Positions 1 through 9,174 of a stretch of DNA of 64,000 bases are shown one piece after another. Numbering within the stretch: the stretch's first letter is position 1; each line of letters starts with the position of its first letter. The notes under the pieces were generated by a model. The model saw nothing but the letters and a program-made list of their open reading frames with translations. It searched no databases and was not told where the DNA came from. Made by a program: the position numbers and the translations under genes. Source of the DNA: Bowmanella denitrificans (GTDB taxonomy: Bacteria > Pseudomonadota > Gammaproteobacteria > Enterobacterales > Alteromonadaceae); assembly GCF_002887595.1 (NCBI RefSeq), contig NZ_PEBU01000012.1, positions 62,001-126,000 on the forward strand, written 5' to 3'.

Positions 1-1049
1 AACTGCTGCACATAGGCAGGGAAACCCCGCAGGTAATGATAATAGGGCAGCAGCACATGGCTTTGCGCAGCAAAGAAATTAGCGTACCACACCCCCAGTA
101 GCGCCATCAGCATGGGTAAGTTTTGCTCTGGTGGTGCCTCGTTAAAGTGCTGGTCCATGGCAAATGCGCCTTCCAGCAACTGCCGATAATTCTCATAGCC
201 CAGGCCCAGTGCGATAGGCAGTCCTATGGCCGACCACAGTGAATAACGGCCGCCTACCCAATCCCACATGGGGAAAATATTATTTTCATCCATACCAAAG
301 TCTACTGCGGCTTTAATATTGGACGACACACAAATAAAGTGTTTGGCAATATCCTGTTGGCTGCCGCCGGCATTCAGGAACCAGGCCTTGGCGGTCAGGG
401 TATTTTGCAGGGTTTCCTGGGTAGTAAAGGACTTGGACGACATCACTATCAGGGTGTCTTCATGGTCAAGATTTGCCAGCACATCCTGGATATGACAGCC
501 GTCTACGTTGGCGACAAAATGTAGCTTAATGCCTTGATGCCAATAGGGCTTTAAGGCCTCAAACATAATTTTCGGGCCGAGGAAGGACCCACCAATACCA
601 ATACTGACAATATGCTTGATGGCTTTGCCGGTGTAGCCTTTGTGTTCGCCGCTGTGAATTTGTTTCACAAAGCGCTGGATTTTATCCTGCGTAGCCAATA
701 CCTCGGGCATCACATCCTGGCCGTCTACCATAACCGGCGAGCCGGAAAAATTTCGCAGCGCGGTATGCAGTACTGCACGTCCTTCTGTGTGGTTGATGAT
801 ATCACCGGCAAACATGGCGTCACGTTTGGTACTAACCTGACGCGCTTGTGCGAGGCTAAACAAAGCCTTCAGGATCTCGTCATTGATTAGGTTCTTAGAG
901 TAATCTAACTCAATACCGCACGCCTTGGCGGTGTAACGTGCGGCCCGGTTCGTATCCTGCTTGAACCAGTCGCGCATATGCTGGCCGTCCAGGCTTTGTG
1001 CAAGGGATTGCAGGTGTTGCCATTGGCTGGTTTGGGTCAGGCTGGTCAT
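1..1049 (-). CDS. pgi: Glucose-6-phosphate isomerase, 3' end outside the window
   Basis: Interconverts glucose 6-phosphate and fructose 6-phosphate in the cytoplasm (glycolysis and gluconeogenesis). My own translation of the minus strand from the ATG at 1049 is open to the window edge, about 349 residues, against a usual 545-550, so the C-terminal third is missing. Visible family motifs are GIGGSFLGP (about residues 151-159) and the sugar-phosphate binding stretch [12 protein letters not shown] (about 205-216). The start follows a GGAGAAG-type ribosome binding site. It lies downstream of tal on the same strand with a GC-rich hairpin between them. The identification is firm. Confidence 0.95.
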   Translation of the reverse strand, partial: MTSLTQTSQWQHLQSLAQSLDGQHMRDWFKQDTNRAARYTAKACGIELDYSKNLINDEILKALFSLAQARQVSTKRDAMFAGDIINHTEGRAVLHTALRNFSGSPVMVDGQDVMPEVLATQDKIQRFVKQIHSGEHKGYTGKAIKHIVSIGIGGSFLGPKIMFEALKPYWHQGIKLHFVANVDGCHIQDVLANLDHEDTLIVMSSKSFTTQETLQNTLTAKAWFLNAGGSQQDIAKHFICVSSNIKAAVDFGMDENNIFPMWDWVGGRYSLWSAIGLPIALGLGYENYRQLLEGAFAMDQHFNEAPPEQNLPMLMALLGVWYANFFAAQSHVLLPYYHYLRGFPAYVQQ

Positions 1050-1109
1050 CTTCTCTCCATTGTTGTACTGGCCGCCAATTACCTTGGTTGGCCTGAATCT
1101 TAAAACACC

Positions 1110-1132
1110 AACGCCCGCATTGGGCGGGCGCT
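1110..1132 (-). terminator. Hairpin between tal and pgi
   Basis: CGCCCGC (1112-1118) pairs with GCGGGCG (1124-1130) around a 5-nt loop. Read on the minus strand it is followed by TTGGTGTTTT. It may end or attenuate tal transcription before pgi. Function is inferred from structure only. Confidence 0.55.
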
Positions 1133-1148
1133 TATTCGATGGATTGTG

Positions 1149-2102
1149 TTAGAAAAACGCTTTGAGCATGGTTTCCAGTTTTACCTGGTCGGCGGCGAAA
1201 CTACGAATGCCTTGTGCCAGCTTTTCTGTCGCCATAGCGTCTTCATTCATCTGCCAGCGGAAGTCGGCTTCGCCGAGGCGTTCACCTGGTTGTTTGCTCT
1301 GCCCGTTATCCTGCAATTTGACTTCCAGTGGAGCGTCGCTTTGGGCAAGTTGTTCCAGTAAGTCCGGGCTGATGGTTAAGCGGTCGCAACCGGCCAGTTC
1401 GGTGATTTCACCGGTATTACGGAAGCTCGCGCCCATCACTACGGTTTTATAACCATGTTCTTTGTAGTATTGATAAATCTGCGTAACAGACTGTACACCG
1501 GGATCTTCAGCAGGGGTGTAGTCTTTTTTATCGGTATTGGCTTTGTACCAGTCCAGTATGCGGCCCACAAAAGGTGAAATCAGGAACACACCCGCTTCGG
1601 CACAGGCGCGGGCCTGGGCAAAACTGAACAAAAGGGTCAGGTTGCAGTTAATGCCCTCTTTTTCCAGTTGCTCTGCTGCACGAATGCCCTCCCAGGTGGA
1701 GGCAATCTTAATCAGGATGCGCTCTTTTTCCACCCCAACCTGTTTGTAAAGGTCAATCAGCCGATGGGCCTTTTCAATAGTCGCCTGTGTATCGAAAGAC
1801 AAACGCGCATCCACTTCGGTGGAGATGCGGCCGGGAATAATATCCAGAATTTCCCTGCCGATACGCACCGCCAGTTTGTCGCCTGCATCAATAATCTGCT
1901 GCGTTGGATCATTGGACTGTTGCTTGGCCCACGCAACAGACTTTTCAATCAGTTCCTGATAGTGGGGCAAAGATGCCGCTTTGAGCAGCAGGGACGGATT
2001 GGTTGTGGCATCAACGGGGTGATACTTGCGAATGGCTTCGATGTCGCCCGTATCTGCGACCACAGTGGTAATTTTCTTTAAAGATTCCAGTTGATTTGCC
2101 AT
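1149..2102 (-). CDS. tal: Transaldolase
   Basis: Transfers a dihydroxyacetone unit between sedoheptulose 7-phosphate and glyceraldehyde 3-phosphate in the non-oxidative pentose phosphate pathway. The 317 residues match the usual TalA/TalB length. DATTNPSLL lies at 31-39, and the Schiff-base lysine is K132 in [11 protein letters not shown]. The ATG at 2102 is preceded by AAGAGGAT. It sits just upstream of pgi on the same strand, a natural carbon-metabolism pairing. The 248 bp upstream of the gene (2103-2350) hold no other gene that I can support and probably carry the promoter. Confidence 0.96.
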   Translation of the reverse strand: MANQLESLKKITTVVADTGDIEAIRKYHPVDATTNPSLLLKAASLPHYQELIEKSVAWAKQQSNDPTQQIIDAGDKLAVRIGREILDIIPGRISTEVDARLSFDTQATIEKAHRLIDLYKQVGVEKERILIKIASTWEGIRAAEQLEKEGINCNLTLLFSFAQARACAEAGVFLISPFVGRILDWYKANTDKKDYTPAEDPGVQSVTQIYQYYKEHGYKTVVMGASFRNTGEITELAGCDRLTISPDLLEQLAQSDAPLEVKLQDNGQSKQPGERLGEADFRWQMNEDAMATEKLAQGIRSFAADQVKLETMLKAFF

Positions 2103-2350
2103 GTGATCCTCTTTTGTGAAAGTTAATTTCGTAAATTTACAACAATCTTGGTGTCGTCTCTATTACGAATTATGACTGAAACCGTGACTTTTGTGATAAG
2201 CCCGGAATACATAGTGACTTGCGTTAGTATCTAAGCGTGTCGATAAGTGTACCGTTTTCAGCCCGGCAAACACAGTTGAGAGAGGTAAAAAACGTTGGAA
2301 AATGGACACCCTCGCAGGCTGTGAACGTTTGGTTTGTCAGGCTGGTGAAA

Positions 2351-2707
2351 TTAGTGCTTGTCGCTGCTTGCTGCACCGCTCTGGCGTCTCTCTAATCCGT
2401 ACCGGTCCCTGAGCAGCAAATAGAGGGGCAGACCCTGCGATACACCTACACAGAAGGTTGCCACAACGGCCGTCCAGGCCGAGGCAATTTTTTGTTTTCG
2501 TCCATCCACAAGGATAAATACACTGAGGACTAAGGCTGACAATGCTACGTCCAACCAGGCAAACAGACTTAGCGACGAGGCACTTATCTCGCTGACAAGC
2601 ATTGGCAGATTAAGGCCCTGCTGGCTTAACCAGGACCAGACTGCTGCCAGCGGCAGCAGGGTCCCCAGCACGCACATCAGGGCTTAAAAATACGTGATGC
2701 GCAGCAT
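2351..2707 (-). pseudogene. DUF2834 membrane protein with an early in-frame stop
   Basis: The open part (ATG at 2677, 108 residues) is a small hydrophobic protein with three likely membrane segments, resembling the DUF2834 family of unknown function. The frame extends upstream to an ATG at 2707 that directly abuts the TAA of the preceding outer membrane protein gene, but is broken by TAA at 2684-2686. The N-terminus would read MLRITYF-stop-ALMCVLGTLL. A single base change (TTA to TAA) would explain this, as would an indel in the adjoining run of T. Translation could restart at 2677, so whether the protein is dead is uncertain; the site has no good ribosome binding site of its own. Confidence 0.6.
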
Positions 2708-3453
2708 TTAAAATTGATAGCTGATGGTGGCGTTGCCGCCGGCATAATTGTTATCGTCAGCCGACACCCGGCCATAACCGGCTTCCAGGCGGAACCGCCA
2801 GCCTGACTGGTTTAAACCATTGACGCTGTAGCTGTATGACAGAGCGGCCCCCTGAATTGAGTGTTCATCGAAGATGCTGCCGATTGCACAGGCCAGACCA
2901 CTTAAACCGTCATCTTTATCGCAATCATCTATGTCCCGCACACCCACCGCGCCGGCCAGCAGGCCGATACTGTGCTGCTGGTTTGGGTCCAGCGCATATT
3001 CAAAGCCTACCGAGAAGCCATCGTCCAGCCCTAAGTTGTACTTGGCGTACCATCGTTGATTATCGGTGTTTGACCAGGATACTTCCGGTACAACGAAATA
3101 GGGGTATCCCGCACCCAATGAAAAGTTCACATCGTTGGCAAAGGCAGTAGGGGCTGTTTATCTTTCGAGTATGATTTTGCAGCAGTTTGTGGGCCCTTTA
3201 TACAAGGCAGCGCGAACGTGGTGTAGTGATTCTACATGAGTGAGTAATAACGCCGTAGAAAGGGCCCACAAGCGCTGCCCGAAGGGTTCAACCCAGCCCC
3301 TCCTGCTCGGTGTTGCCGGGCTTTGACTTAGGCCCACTAGGCCAGCAGCCCGGCGTCGTGATCAGAAGGGGCTGGATTTGAACAAAATCTATACTTGAAA
3401 GATAAACAGCCCCTAGCAAAGCACAGACTAAGTAAAATCAGTCCTTTTTTCAT
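2708..3453 (-). pseudogene. Beta-barrel outer membrane protein gene interrupted by a MITE
   Basis: The body (2708-3130) encodes 140 residues rich in alternating hydrophobic and aromatic positions and ends in SYQF, typical of an outer membrane barrel strand with terminal phenylalanine. The start (ATG 3453) gives MKKGLILLSLCFA and then runs into the element at 3150-3413, reaching a TAG after about 38 codons. Removing the element plus one TA restores one frame with the signal peptide MKKGLILLSLCFATAFA followed by NDVNFS, about 159 residues in all. The family is not recognised beyond a small barrel. As it stands the protein cannot be exported. Confidence 0.8.
3150..3413. mobile_element. 264-bp MITE with TA target duplication
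   Basis: The ends are inverted repeats: 17 bp are perfect (GGGGCTGTTTATCTTTC at 3150-3166 and its complement at 3397-3413), and similarity continues to about 30 bp with one mismatch and one indel. The element is flanked by TA at 3148-3149 and 3414-3415, the target duplication expected of IS630/Tc1-mariner type transposition. Inside are further hairpins: TGTGGGCCCTTT near 3189 pairs with its complement near 3260, and an imperfect stem covers about 3295-3376. It has no coding capacity for a transposase, so movement would need one supplied elsewhere. Confidence 0.85.
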
Positions 3454-3631
3454 GGTGTTATATCCTTAGTGTTGATTTGGCAGGATAGTAAACAGCAAGA
3501 AAGACATTTGATAGGTGGGCATGTGGTTATTTTGTAAAACTTTGCAAAAAACAATCCGTCCCTGAGTCCTGCATTGAACCTTAAAGACGGGCTGGTATAG
3601 TAACGGCCTTTTTGCTGTTTCGAATCTTGTT

Positions 3632-4405
3632 ATGCTGATTGTATTGTCCCCCGCCAAAAATCTCGATTATGACACTCAGGCCCATATCCAGGCCTATAGC
3701 CAACCTATGATGCTGGACCAGGCTGAAGCCCTTATTCAGGTCTGCCGGGATCTGTCGCCAGCCCAGGTTGGTAGTTTGATGCATATCAGTGACAAGCTTG
3801 CGCATCTGAATGTTGAGCGCTATCACAACTGGTCCCTGCCATTTAACCAGCATAATGCTAAGCAGGCCGTGCTGGCCTTTAATGGCGACGTGTACACCGG
3901 CCTTGAAGCCGCCAACCTGAGCGAAGCTGACCTGAACTATGCCCAGCAGCATTTGCGCATTCTGTCCGGGCTGTATGGTTTGCTCAGGCCTTTGGATTTG
4001 ATGCAGCCTTACCGCCTGGAGATGGGCACCAAGCTGGCAAACCCAAGGGGCAAAGATCTTTATCAATTCTGGGGTGAACGTATTACCAGCGGATTAAATC
4101 AGGCGTTAAGTGAACAGGGGGATAATGTTCTGGTGAACCTGGCCTCGAATGAGTACTTCAAGGCAGTTAAGCCTAAAACACTGGATGGAATGATTGTTAC
4201 CCCGACTTTTAAAGATAAGAAAAACGGCCAATACAAGGTCATCAGCTTCTTCGCCAAGAAAGCCAGAGGCATGATGGCACGCTTCATTCTGACCAACAGG
4301 TTGACGGAACTGGAACAGCTAAAAGACTTTGACCTGGGGGGCTACCGTTTTGACTCATCTCAATCCTCCCCGCGGGAACTCACCTTTATTCGTGATGAAC
4401 AATAG
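3632..4405 (+). CDS. yaaA: Peroxide stress protein YaaA (DUF328)
   Basis: The 257 residues match the YaaA family along their whole length, from [10 protein letters not shown] near the N-terminus to RYDSS-like residues (GYRFDSSQS) near the end. Known family members limit iron-driven oxidative damage during peroxide stress and bind DNA; the biochemical mechanism is not fully settled. The gene is single, with the interrupted barrel-protein gene on the other side. The ATG at 3632 has a poor ribosome binding site, but the N-terminal motif fits this start. Confidence 0.93.
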   Translation: MLIVLSPAKNLDYDTQAHIQAYSQPMMLDQAEALIQVCRDLSPAQVGSLMHISDKLAHLNVERYHNWSLPFNQHNAKQAVLAFNGDVYTGLEAANLSEADLNYAQQHLRILSGLYGLLRPLDLMQPYRLEMGTKLANPRGKDLYQFWGERITSGLNQALSEQGDNVLVNLASNEYFKAVKPKTLDGMIVTPTFKDKKNGQYKVISFFAKKARGMMARFILTNRLTELEQLKDFDLGGYRFDSSQSSPRELTFIRDEQ

Positions 4406-4519
4406 ATCGGATCGCTGACTTTCTCTGTATAAAAGCTGGCAACAACTTTAATACAGTTCTTAACACTTCTGTCTTGATTGGGTTGCTAAGATTCAGGCTT
4501 GAAAAAACAGGAGAACAGA

Positions 4520-5257
4520 ATGCAACTACGGACGATTTGTTTATGTGTGGCACTGGCTGCGGCCGGACATGCCCAGGCAGAAGGCAAGTGGGGGCTGGGC
4601 CTGGGGGCTATTACTGCTACTTCCCCCTATTTGGGGGAATCCCGGGATTTTCTGGTGGTCCCCCTGGTAAGTTATGAAGGGGAAGACTTTCATTTTAGCG
4701 GTGTATCCGCCACCTATGATTTGTATGAAAATGAGACGCTGGCACTGAAGGCCTATATCAGCCCCGGCTTTGATTTTTTTGATCCGGATGATGCTGACTG
4801 GCAGAGCATGAAAAGCCTCAAGGAACGTAAATTTTCTGTAATGGCTGGCTTTGAGCTTGAAGCCGATTTGGGCTTTGCCACCAGTACCTTGTCTGCAGGC
4901 CATGATGTTACCGGCAATGCCAGTGGCTACAGCCTGAGCTGGGGAATTAGCCAACATTATGCACTGGCAAAAGGTTTAATGCTGATCCCCGAAATCGGTG
5001 TGGTGTATGCTGATGCCAAGGTGGTGGATTATTATTACGGAGTGGATAGCGGGGAAAGCCCGTATTTTGGTGCTTATGAAGCCGACTCTGCACTAAATCC
5101 TTACGCCTCGTTAACGCTGATGTATCAGATTGATAAAAACTGGCAAGTGTTCAGCAATCTGGAATATACAAAGTACGATAGCGAAATTAAAGACTCGCCC
5201 ATCGTGGGACGAGACGGCGATTTGCAATTCCTGGCGGCGTTTAGTTATACCTTCTGA
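4520..5257 (+). CDS. MipA/OmpV family outer membrane protein
   Basis: A 245-residue exported barrel. The ATG at 4520 is chosen over an in-frame TTG at 4499 because ACAGGAG lies just upstream and because it gives a clean signal peptide (MQLRTICLCVALAAAGHAQA, cleavage before EGKWG). The mature part begins with the family's GLGAITATSPYLG pattern and ends in SYTF, a typical barrel C-terminus. MipA proteins are linked to murein enzymes and OmpV proteins to small-molecule uptake; which applies here is not decidable. A strong hairpin follows the stop. Confidence 0.88.
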   Translation: MQLRTICLCVALAAAGHAQAEGKWGLGLGAITATSPYLGESRDFLVVPLVSYEGEDFHFSGVSATYDLYENETLALKAYISPGFDFFDPDDADWQSMKSLKERKFSVMAGFELEADLGFATSTLSAGHDVTGNASGYSLSWGISQHYALAKGLMLIPEIGVVYADAKVVDYYYGVDSGESPYFGAYEADSALNPYASLTLMYQIDKNWQVFSNLEYTKYDSEIKDSPIVGRDGDLQFLAAFSYTF

Positions 5258-5261
5258 ACAA

Positions 5262-5283
5262 TAAGGGGCTAATCAGCCCCTTA
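5262..5283. terminator. Terminator-like hairpin between convergent genes
   Basis: TAAGGGGCT (5262-5270) and AGCCCCTTA (5275-5283) form a 9-bp perfect stem with an AATC loop, placed between the MipA gene and the convergent DUF4426 gene. It could serve either direction. Confidence 0.7.
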
Positions 5284-5320
5284 ACCCTTTGGATATCAAC
5301 TACGTTCATCTGAGACAAGG

Positions 5321-5746
5321 CTATTCGGCGTAGAGCTTCTGATTAAATCGCAACGTTTGCCGCTGGTTGCCGTTAGAAATGTTGATTTCGAAACGCATAT
5401 CCTCTTCATAGCGAAACCCCATGGTCGCTATATAGTAGATGGCCTTGCCTTCGTTGATTTCCTTAAATTCCAAAGGCTTGGCGCGGCCCATCAGGTCGGT
5501 TGCTGAACCGGTTACCAATACCTTTTGCGCTTCTTTTGTGGCGCTGTCCAGGACCGAGATATTGACCAGGGCACTGTATTTACTGCGCTGAATACCATAG
5601 GCACGTGCTACTTCCGGGGTAAGAAAACTGCTGGTCAGGGCAATGTAATGCACATCCCAGTCTCCAAGTTGTTTCATCTGTTCGGCCTGTGCCGGCGTCA
5701 ATGCGCCAAGCAGCCAGGCAAAGCAGAGCGCTTTCAGTAATTTCAT
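5321..5746 (-). CDS. DUF4426 periplasmic protein
   Basis: A protein of 141 residues with a signal peptide (MKLLKALCFAWLLGALTPAQA). The ATG at 5746 is preferred to a GTG at 5758 because AGGTGAG sits 7 nt before it. It matches the DUF4426 family, which recurs in Vibrio and Alteromonas beside yggT/proC/yggS, as here. Function is unknown; the mature domain is small, beta-rich and periplasmic by prediction. In many relatives yggU (DUF167) lies between yggT and this gene; it is absent here. Confidence 0.85.
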   Translation of the reverse strand: MKLLKALCFAWLLGALTPAQAEQMKQLGDWDVHYIALTSSFLTPEVARAYGIQRSKYSALVNISVLDSATKEAQKVLVTGSATDLMGRAKPLEFKEINEGKAIYYIATMGFRYEEDMRFEINISNGNQRQTLRFNQKLYAE

Positions 5747-5848
5747 GATGTTACTCACCTTGTTGGCGGTGTGATAAGTATAGTACCCGAGCTATTCTGC
5801 ATTGTGTTGAACTTGTCTGGCGGCACCCTGGGGTGCCGCAATCCATCT

Positions 5849-6397
5849 TCAGGCCAGGCCCAAATCTCGCAGCAGATAGGTTAAAAACTGAATCGCAATA
5901 ATGGCTACCAGTACCGACAGATCCAGCCCGCCCATGGGCGGTAAAATACGCCGGATAGGTGCCAGTAAAGGTTCAGTCAGTTGATAAAGCACTAACTCCA
6001 TAGGGTTACGCCCCTGGCTAAACCAACTGAGAATGGCGCGAATAATCAGGATCCAGAAAATTAACGACAAGGTTTGGCTGACTAACACGGCCAACGAGTA
6101 AAGCAGCACGGCGAGGGGATTAAACATTTGCCAGCCTGCGCCACCTAAGACAAAGTTCAGCACCGTTAGCTTAGCAAAGGCTACCAGCAGGGCTAATACC
6201 AGCGTGGCAGTATCCAGATTACCCAAGGAAGGCAGAACCCGGCGCATTGGGCCAACCAGCGGATGGGTAGCCTTAACCACAAACTGGCTGAATGGATTGT
6301 AAAAATCAGCGCGGGCTAATTGCAGCCACAAGCGCAGGATAACGACCATCAGATAGAGGTCAAACAAGGTGCCAATCAGAAAATGCATGGAACTCAT
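5849..6397 (-). CDS. yggT: YggT family inner membrane protein
   Basis: A protein of 182 residues with two copies of the YggT repeat, each with a hydrophobic helix followed by a P-L-x-P-I-R-R type segment (HPLVGPMRRVLPSLG near 47-61 and EPLLAPIRRILPPMGG near 140-156). YggT proteins are implicated in osmotic stress and cell division or membrane organisation; the role is not proven. It lies 21 bp after proC and is very likely cotranscribed with yggS and proC. Confidence 0.92.
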   Translation of the reverse strand: MSSMHFLIGTLFDLYLMVVILRLWLQLARADFYNPFSQFVVKATHPLVGPMRRVLPSLGNLDTATLVLALLVAFAKLTVLNFVLGGAGWQMFNPLAVLLYSLAVLVSQTLSLIFWILIIRAILSWFSQGRNPMELVLYQLTEPLLAPIRRILPPMGGLDLSVLVAIIAIQFLTYLLRDLGLA

Positions 6398-6418
6398 GGT
6401 GCTTCCCTAAAGTACAAA

Positions 6419-7237
6419 TTAAAAAACCTTACTCATTTCACCAGCACGGTTGACCGCGGCTTGCATGGCGTTGTTAACCAGCTCGCGTAGCCCCTGTTGC
6501 TCAAACTGCTCGATGGCCGCTGCCGTCGTGCCGCCTTTGGAGGTAACCTGGGCGCGCAAGGTGGATAACTCAAGATCTGAATTGTGACAAACCATGTGTG
6601 CCGCGCCCAGCATCGCCTGCTCTACCAGCAAGCGTGCAGTATCTTTGTCAAATCCCATCTGCATGGCAGTATCCTGCATGGCTTCTAAAAATAAGAAAAA
6701 ATAGGCCGGACTGCTGCCTGCGGCGGCGGTGACGGCATCCAGCATGGATTCTTTTTCCACCCAGGCGGTTTTACCTACCTGGCCGAGTAAATCCCCGGCA
6801 AAATTACGGTCTGGCGCATTTACCTGACTATTGGCATACAAGCCAGTCATTCCCAGCCCCAATGCACTAGGGGTATTGGGCATGGTGCGCACCAGTGGAT
6901 ATTGTCCGCCCAGCATAGCCTGCAATCTGCTGACCGGCAGCCCGGCGGCGATTGAGATAAATAATTTACCGTCCAAATTGGTTTGTTGCAGTTGTTCACC
7001 CACTTGGGCCATTAACTGTGGTTTCACCGCCAGTACCACGACTTCGGCATTGGCCACTGCCTGCAGGTTGTCCTGAGTGATTTGTATGGCAAAATCGTGC
7101 TGCAATGCCTCCAGCTTTGGCATGGATGGATTGCTGGCGGTAATCAGTTCAGCCGGATAGCCGCTTTTAACCATACCACTGATAATACTGCGGCTCATAT
7201 TGCCAGCACCGACAAAAGTAATTTTTCTGTGTTGCAT
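6419..7237 (-). CDS. proC: Pyrroline-5-carboxylate reductase
   Basis: Catalyses the last step of proline synthesis, NAD(P)H-dependent reduction of pyrroline-5-carboxylate. The ATG at 7237 (272 residues) has GGGAG 4 nt upstream and places the Rossmann motif VGAGNM at residues 9-14; a longer frame from 7282 adds 15 residues without a site. MPNTP and the C-terminal TSKGGTTAAAIE signature are present. It sits between yggS and yggT, the usual gammaproteobacterial order. Confidence 0.96.
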   Translation of the reverse strand: MQHRKITFVGAGNMSRSIISGMVKSGYPAELITASNPSMPKLEALQHDFAIQITQDNLQAVANAEVVVLAVKPQLMAQVGEQLQQTNLDGKLFISIAAGLPVSRLQAMLGGQYPLVRTMPNTPSALGLGMTGLYANSQVNAPDRNFAGDLLGQVGKTAWVEKESMLDAVTAAAGSSPAYFFLFLEAMQDTAMQMGFDKDTARLLVEQAMLGAAHMVCHNSDLELSTLRAQVTSKGGTTAAAIEQFEQQGLRELVNNAMQAAVNRAGEMSKVF

Positions 7238-7308
7238 GTTTCTCCCGTTGTGGGTCGGAAGGTATTCCGACACCTTTATCATGTGTTTTACAGCGGTTGG
7301 CCAGATCT

Positions 7309-8007
7309 TTAGGTATTTTTTTGTCTTTCCCCAAATATGGCCGTGCCTAATCTTACCATAGTCGAACCGGCCTGAATGGCTGCCTGCATATCCCCTGACA
7401 TGCCCATGGACAAGGTATCCACCTGAGGGTAACGAGCTCTGAGTAACTCAAACAACTGATGTAACTGTTTAAACACCTGACGTTGCGCCTCTTCATGCTG
7501 TTGCGGTGCCGGAATAGCCATCAAGCCGCGCAGGGTCAGATTGGGTAAGGCATTAACCTCTTCTGCCAGGGCCAGCAACCCGGCACTGTCTGTGACGCCA
7601 GACTTGCTGTCCTCGCCACTGATATTCATTTGCAGCAGCACTTGTAGCGGCGCTTTTTTAGGCGGACGCTGTGCGCTTAAACGCTGGGCTATTTTTAGTC
7701 TGTCAACCGACTGTACCCAATCAAAATGCTCGGCTACGGCTTTGCTTTTGTTCGATTGCAGAGGGCCGATAAAATGCCACTGAATATCCTTAAGGTGTTG
7801 CAGAGAGTGGATTTTTTCTATCCCTTCCTGTACATAATTCTCACCAAACAAGCGTTGTCCGGCAGCATAGGCCTGCTCAATCGCCTCAACGGGTTTAGTT
7901 TTGCTTACCGCCAGCAAGGCCACCTGCTGTGGTGATTTATTCAGCGCAGTGCAGTGCTGAGCTATGCTTTCCAATGCGCTTTGTAGTCGTTCTGCTATGG
8001 TTTTCAT
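7309..8007 (-). CDS. yggS: YggS family PLP homeostasis protein
   Basis: A protein of 232 residues with the alanine-racemase-like fold I expect of the PLPBP family. The PLP-binding lysine is K36 in AVSKTKP, followed by FGENYVQE and, near the end, SMGMSGD (phosphate binding). The family buffers free pyridoxal phosphate and affects amino acid pools; no catalytic activity is known. It is divergent from pilT, a common arrangement, and upstream of proC. Confidence 0.95.
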   Translation of the reverse strand: MKTIAERLQSALESIAQHCTALNKSPQQVALLAVSKTKPVEAIEQAYAAGQRLFGENYVQEGIEKIHSLQHLKDIQWHFIGPLQSNKSKAVAEHFDWVQSVDRLKIAQRLSAQRPPKKAPLQVLLQMNISGEDSKSGVTDSAGLLALAEEVNALPNLTLRGLMAIPAPQQHEEAQRQVFKQLHQLFELLRARYPQVDTLSMGMSGDMQAAIQAGSTMVRLGTAIFGERQKNT

Positions 8008-8125
8008 GAGTGGATCTTGTGATTGTATCGGGTCAACGACATAAGGTTATGCCAGGGCATACCGAACATACCAGGTTTCTATGGTACACCTTGGCTTTTC
8101 AAACAGTTAACAGACGGAGTAGGCT

Positions 8126-9163
8126 GTGGATATTACCGAACTTTTAGCCTTTAGTGTCAAGAATAAGGCCTCGGACCTGCATTTGTCCGCCGGTTTACCG
8201 CCCATCATCCGGGTGGACGGCGAAATGCGTCGCCTGAATGTGCCAGAGCTCGATCATAAACAGGTGCATGCGTTGGTGTATGAAATCATGAATGATAAAC
8301 AGCGCAAGGAATACGAGGAAAATCTGGAAACTGACTTTTCCTTTGAAGTGAAGGGGCTGTCGAGGTTTCGGGTGAATGCCTTTATTCAGAACCGCGGGGC
8401 CGCAGCCGTGCTGCGTACTATTCCCAGTGACGTACTGACGCTTGATCAGTTAGGTGCGCCGCAGATATTTAAAGAAATCATTAATCAGCCGACAGGGATA
8501 GTATTGGTCACCGGGGCAACCGGTTCGGGTAAAAGTACCACGCTGGCTGCCATGATTGACCATATTAATACCAACAAGCGTGAGCACATCCTGACCATTG
8601 AGGATCCCATCGAGTTTGTGCATGAAAACAAGATGAGTCTGATAAACCAACGGGAAGTGCATCGCGACACACACAGTTTTAATAATGCCCTGCGAAGTGC
8701 CCTGCGTGAGGACCCGGATGTGATTCTGGTGGGGGAGCTGCGTGACCTGGAAACCATTCGTCTGGCGATTTCCGCGGCGGAAACCGGCCACCTGGTGTTT
8801 GGCACCTTGCATACTAACTCTGCCCCCAAAACCATCGACCGGATTATTGACGTATTTCCTGCTGAAGAAAAAGCCATGGTGCGTTCCATGTTGTCAGAAT
8901 CTTTACGGGCGGTGATTTCGCAGACCCTGCTCAAACGTATTGGTGGCGGTCGTATTGCCGCGCATGAAATCATGCTGGGTATTCCGGCTATACGTAACCT
9001 GATCCGTGAAGACAAAGTGCCGCAAATGTATTCAGTGATCCAAACCGGGCAGGCCCATGGTATGCAAACCATGGATCAATGTCTGCAACGTCTGGTGGCG
9101 ATGGGGCAAATCAGTGCGCAGGATGCCGCGGCTAAATCCATTGATAAGCAACCTAAGTTTTAG
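8126..9163 (+). CDS. pilT: Type IV pilus retraction ATPase PilT
   Basis: A hexameric cytoplasmic ATPase that depolymerises type IV pili for twitching and DNA uptake. Starts at GTG 8126 with GACGGAGTAG upstream; 345 residues is the family length. Walker A GATGSGKST lies at 130-138, the Walker B region VILVGELRD near 199-207, and the retraction-specific AIRNLIRE motif in the C-terminal part. pilU follows 11 bp after it, so the two form an operon. Confidence 0.97.
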   Translation: MDITELLAFSVKNKASDLHLSAGLPPIIRVDGEMRRLNVPELDHKQVHALVYEIMNDKQRKEYEENLETDFSFEVKGLSRFRVNAFIQNRGAAAVLRTIPSDVLTLDQLGAPQIFKEIINQPTGIVLVTGATGSGKSTTLAAMIDHINTNKREHILTIEDPIEFVHENKMSLINQREVHRDTHSFNNALRSALREDPDVILVGELRDLETIRLAISAAETGHLVFGTLHTNSAPKTIDRIIDVFPAEEKAMVRSMLSESLRAVISQTLLKRIGGGRIAAHEIMLGIPAIRNLIREDKVPQMYSVIQTGQAHGMQTMDQCLQRLVAMGQISAQDAAAKSIDKQPKF

Positions 9164-9174
9164 GAGTTAAGCCT

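Noticed and set aside
1146-2081. Plus-strand frames over tal
   Set aside because: Shadows of a clear transaldolase gene; no family resemblance.
2684-2686. In-frame TAA as a recoding site (readthrough) in the DUF2834 gene
   Set aside because: No stimulatory structure or selenocysteine codon (TGA) is present; a plain nonsense change is simpler.
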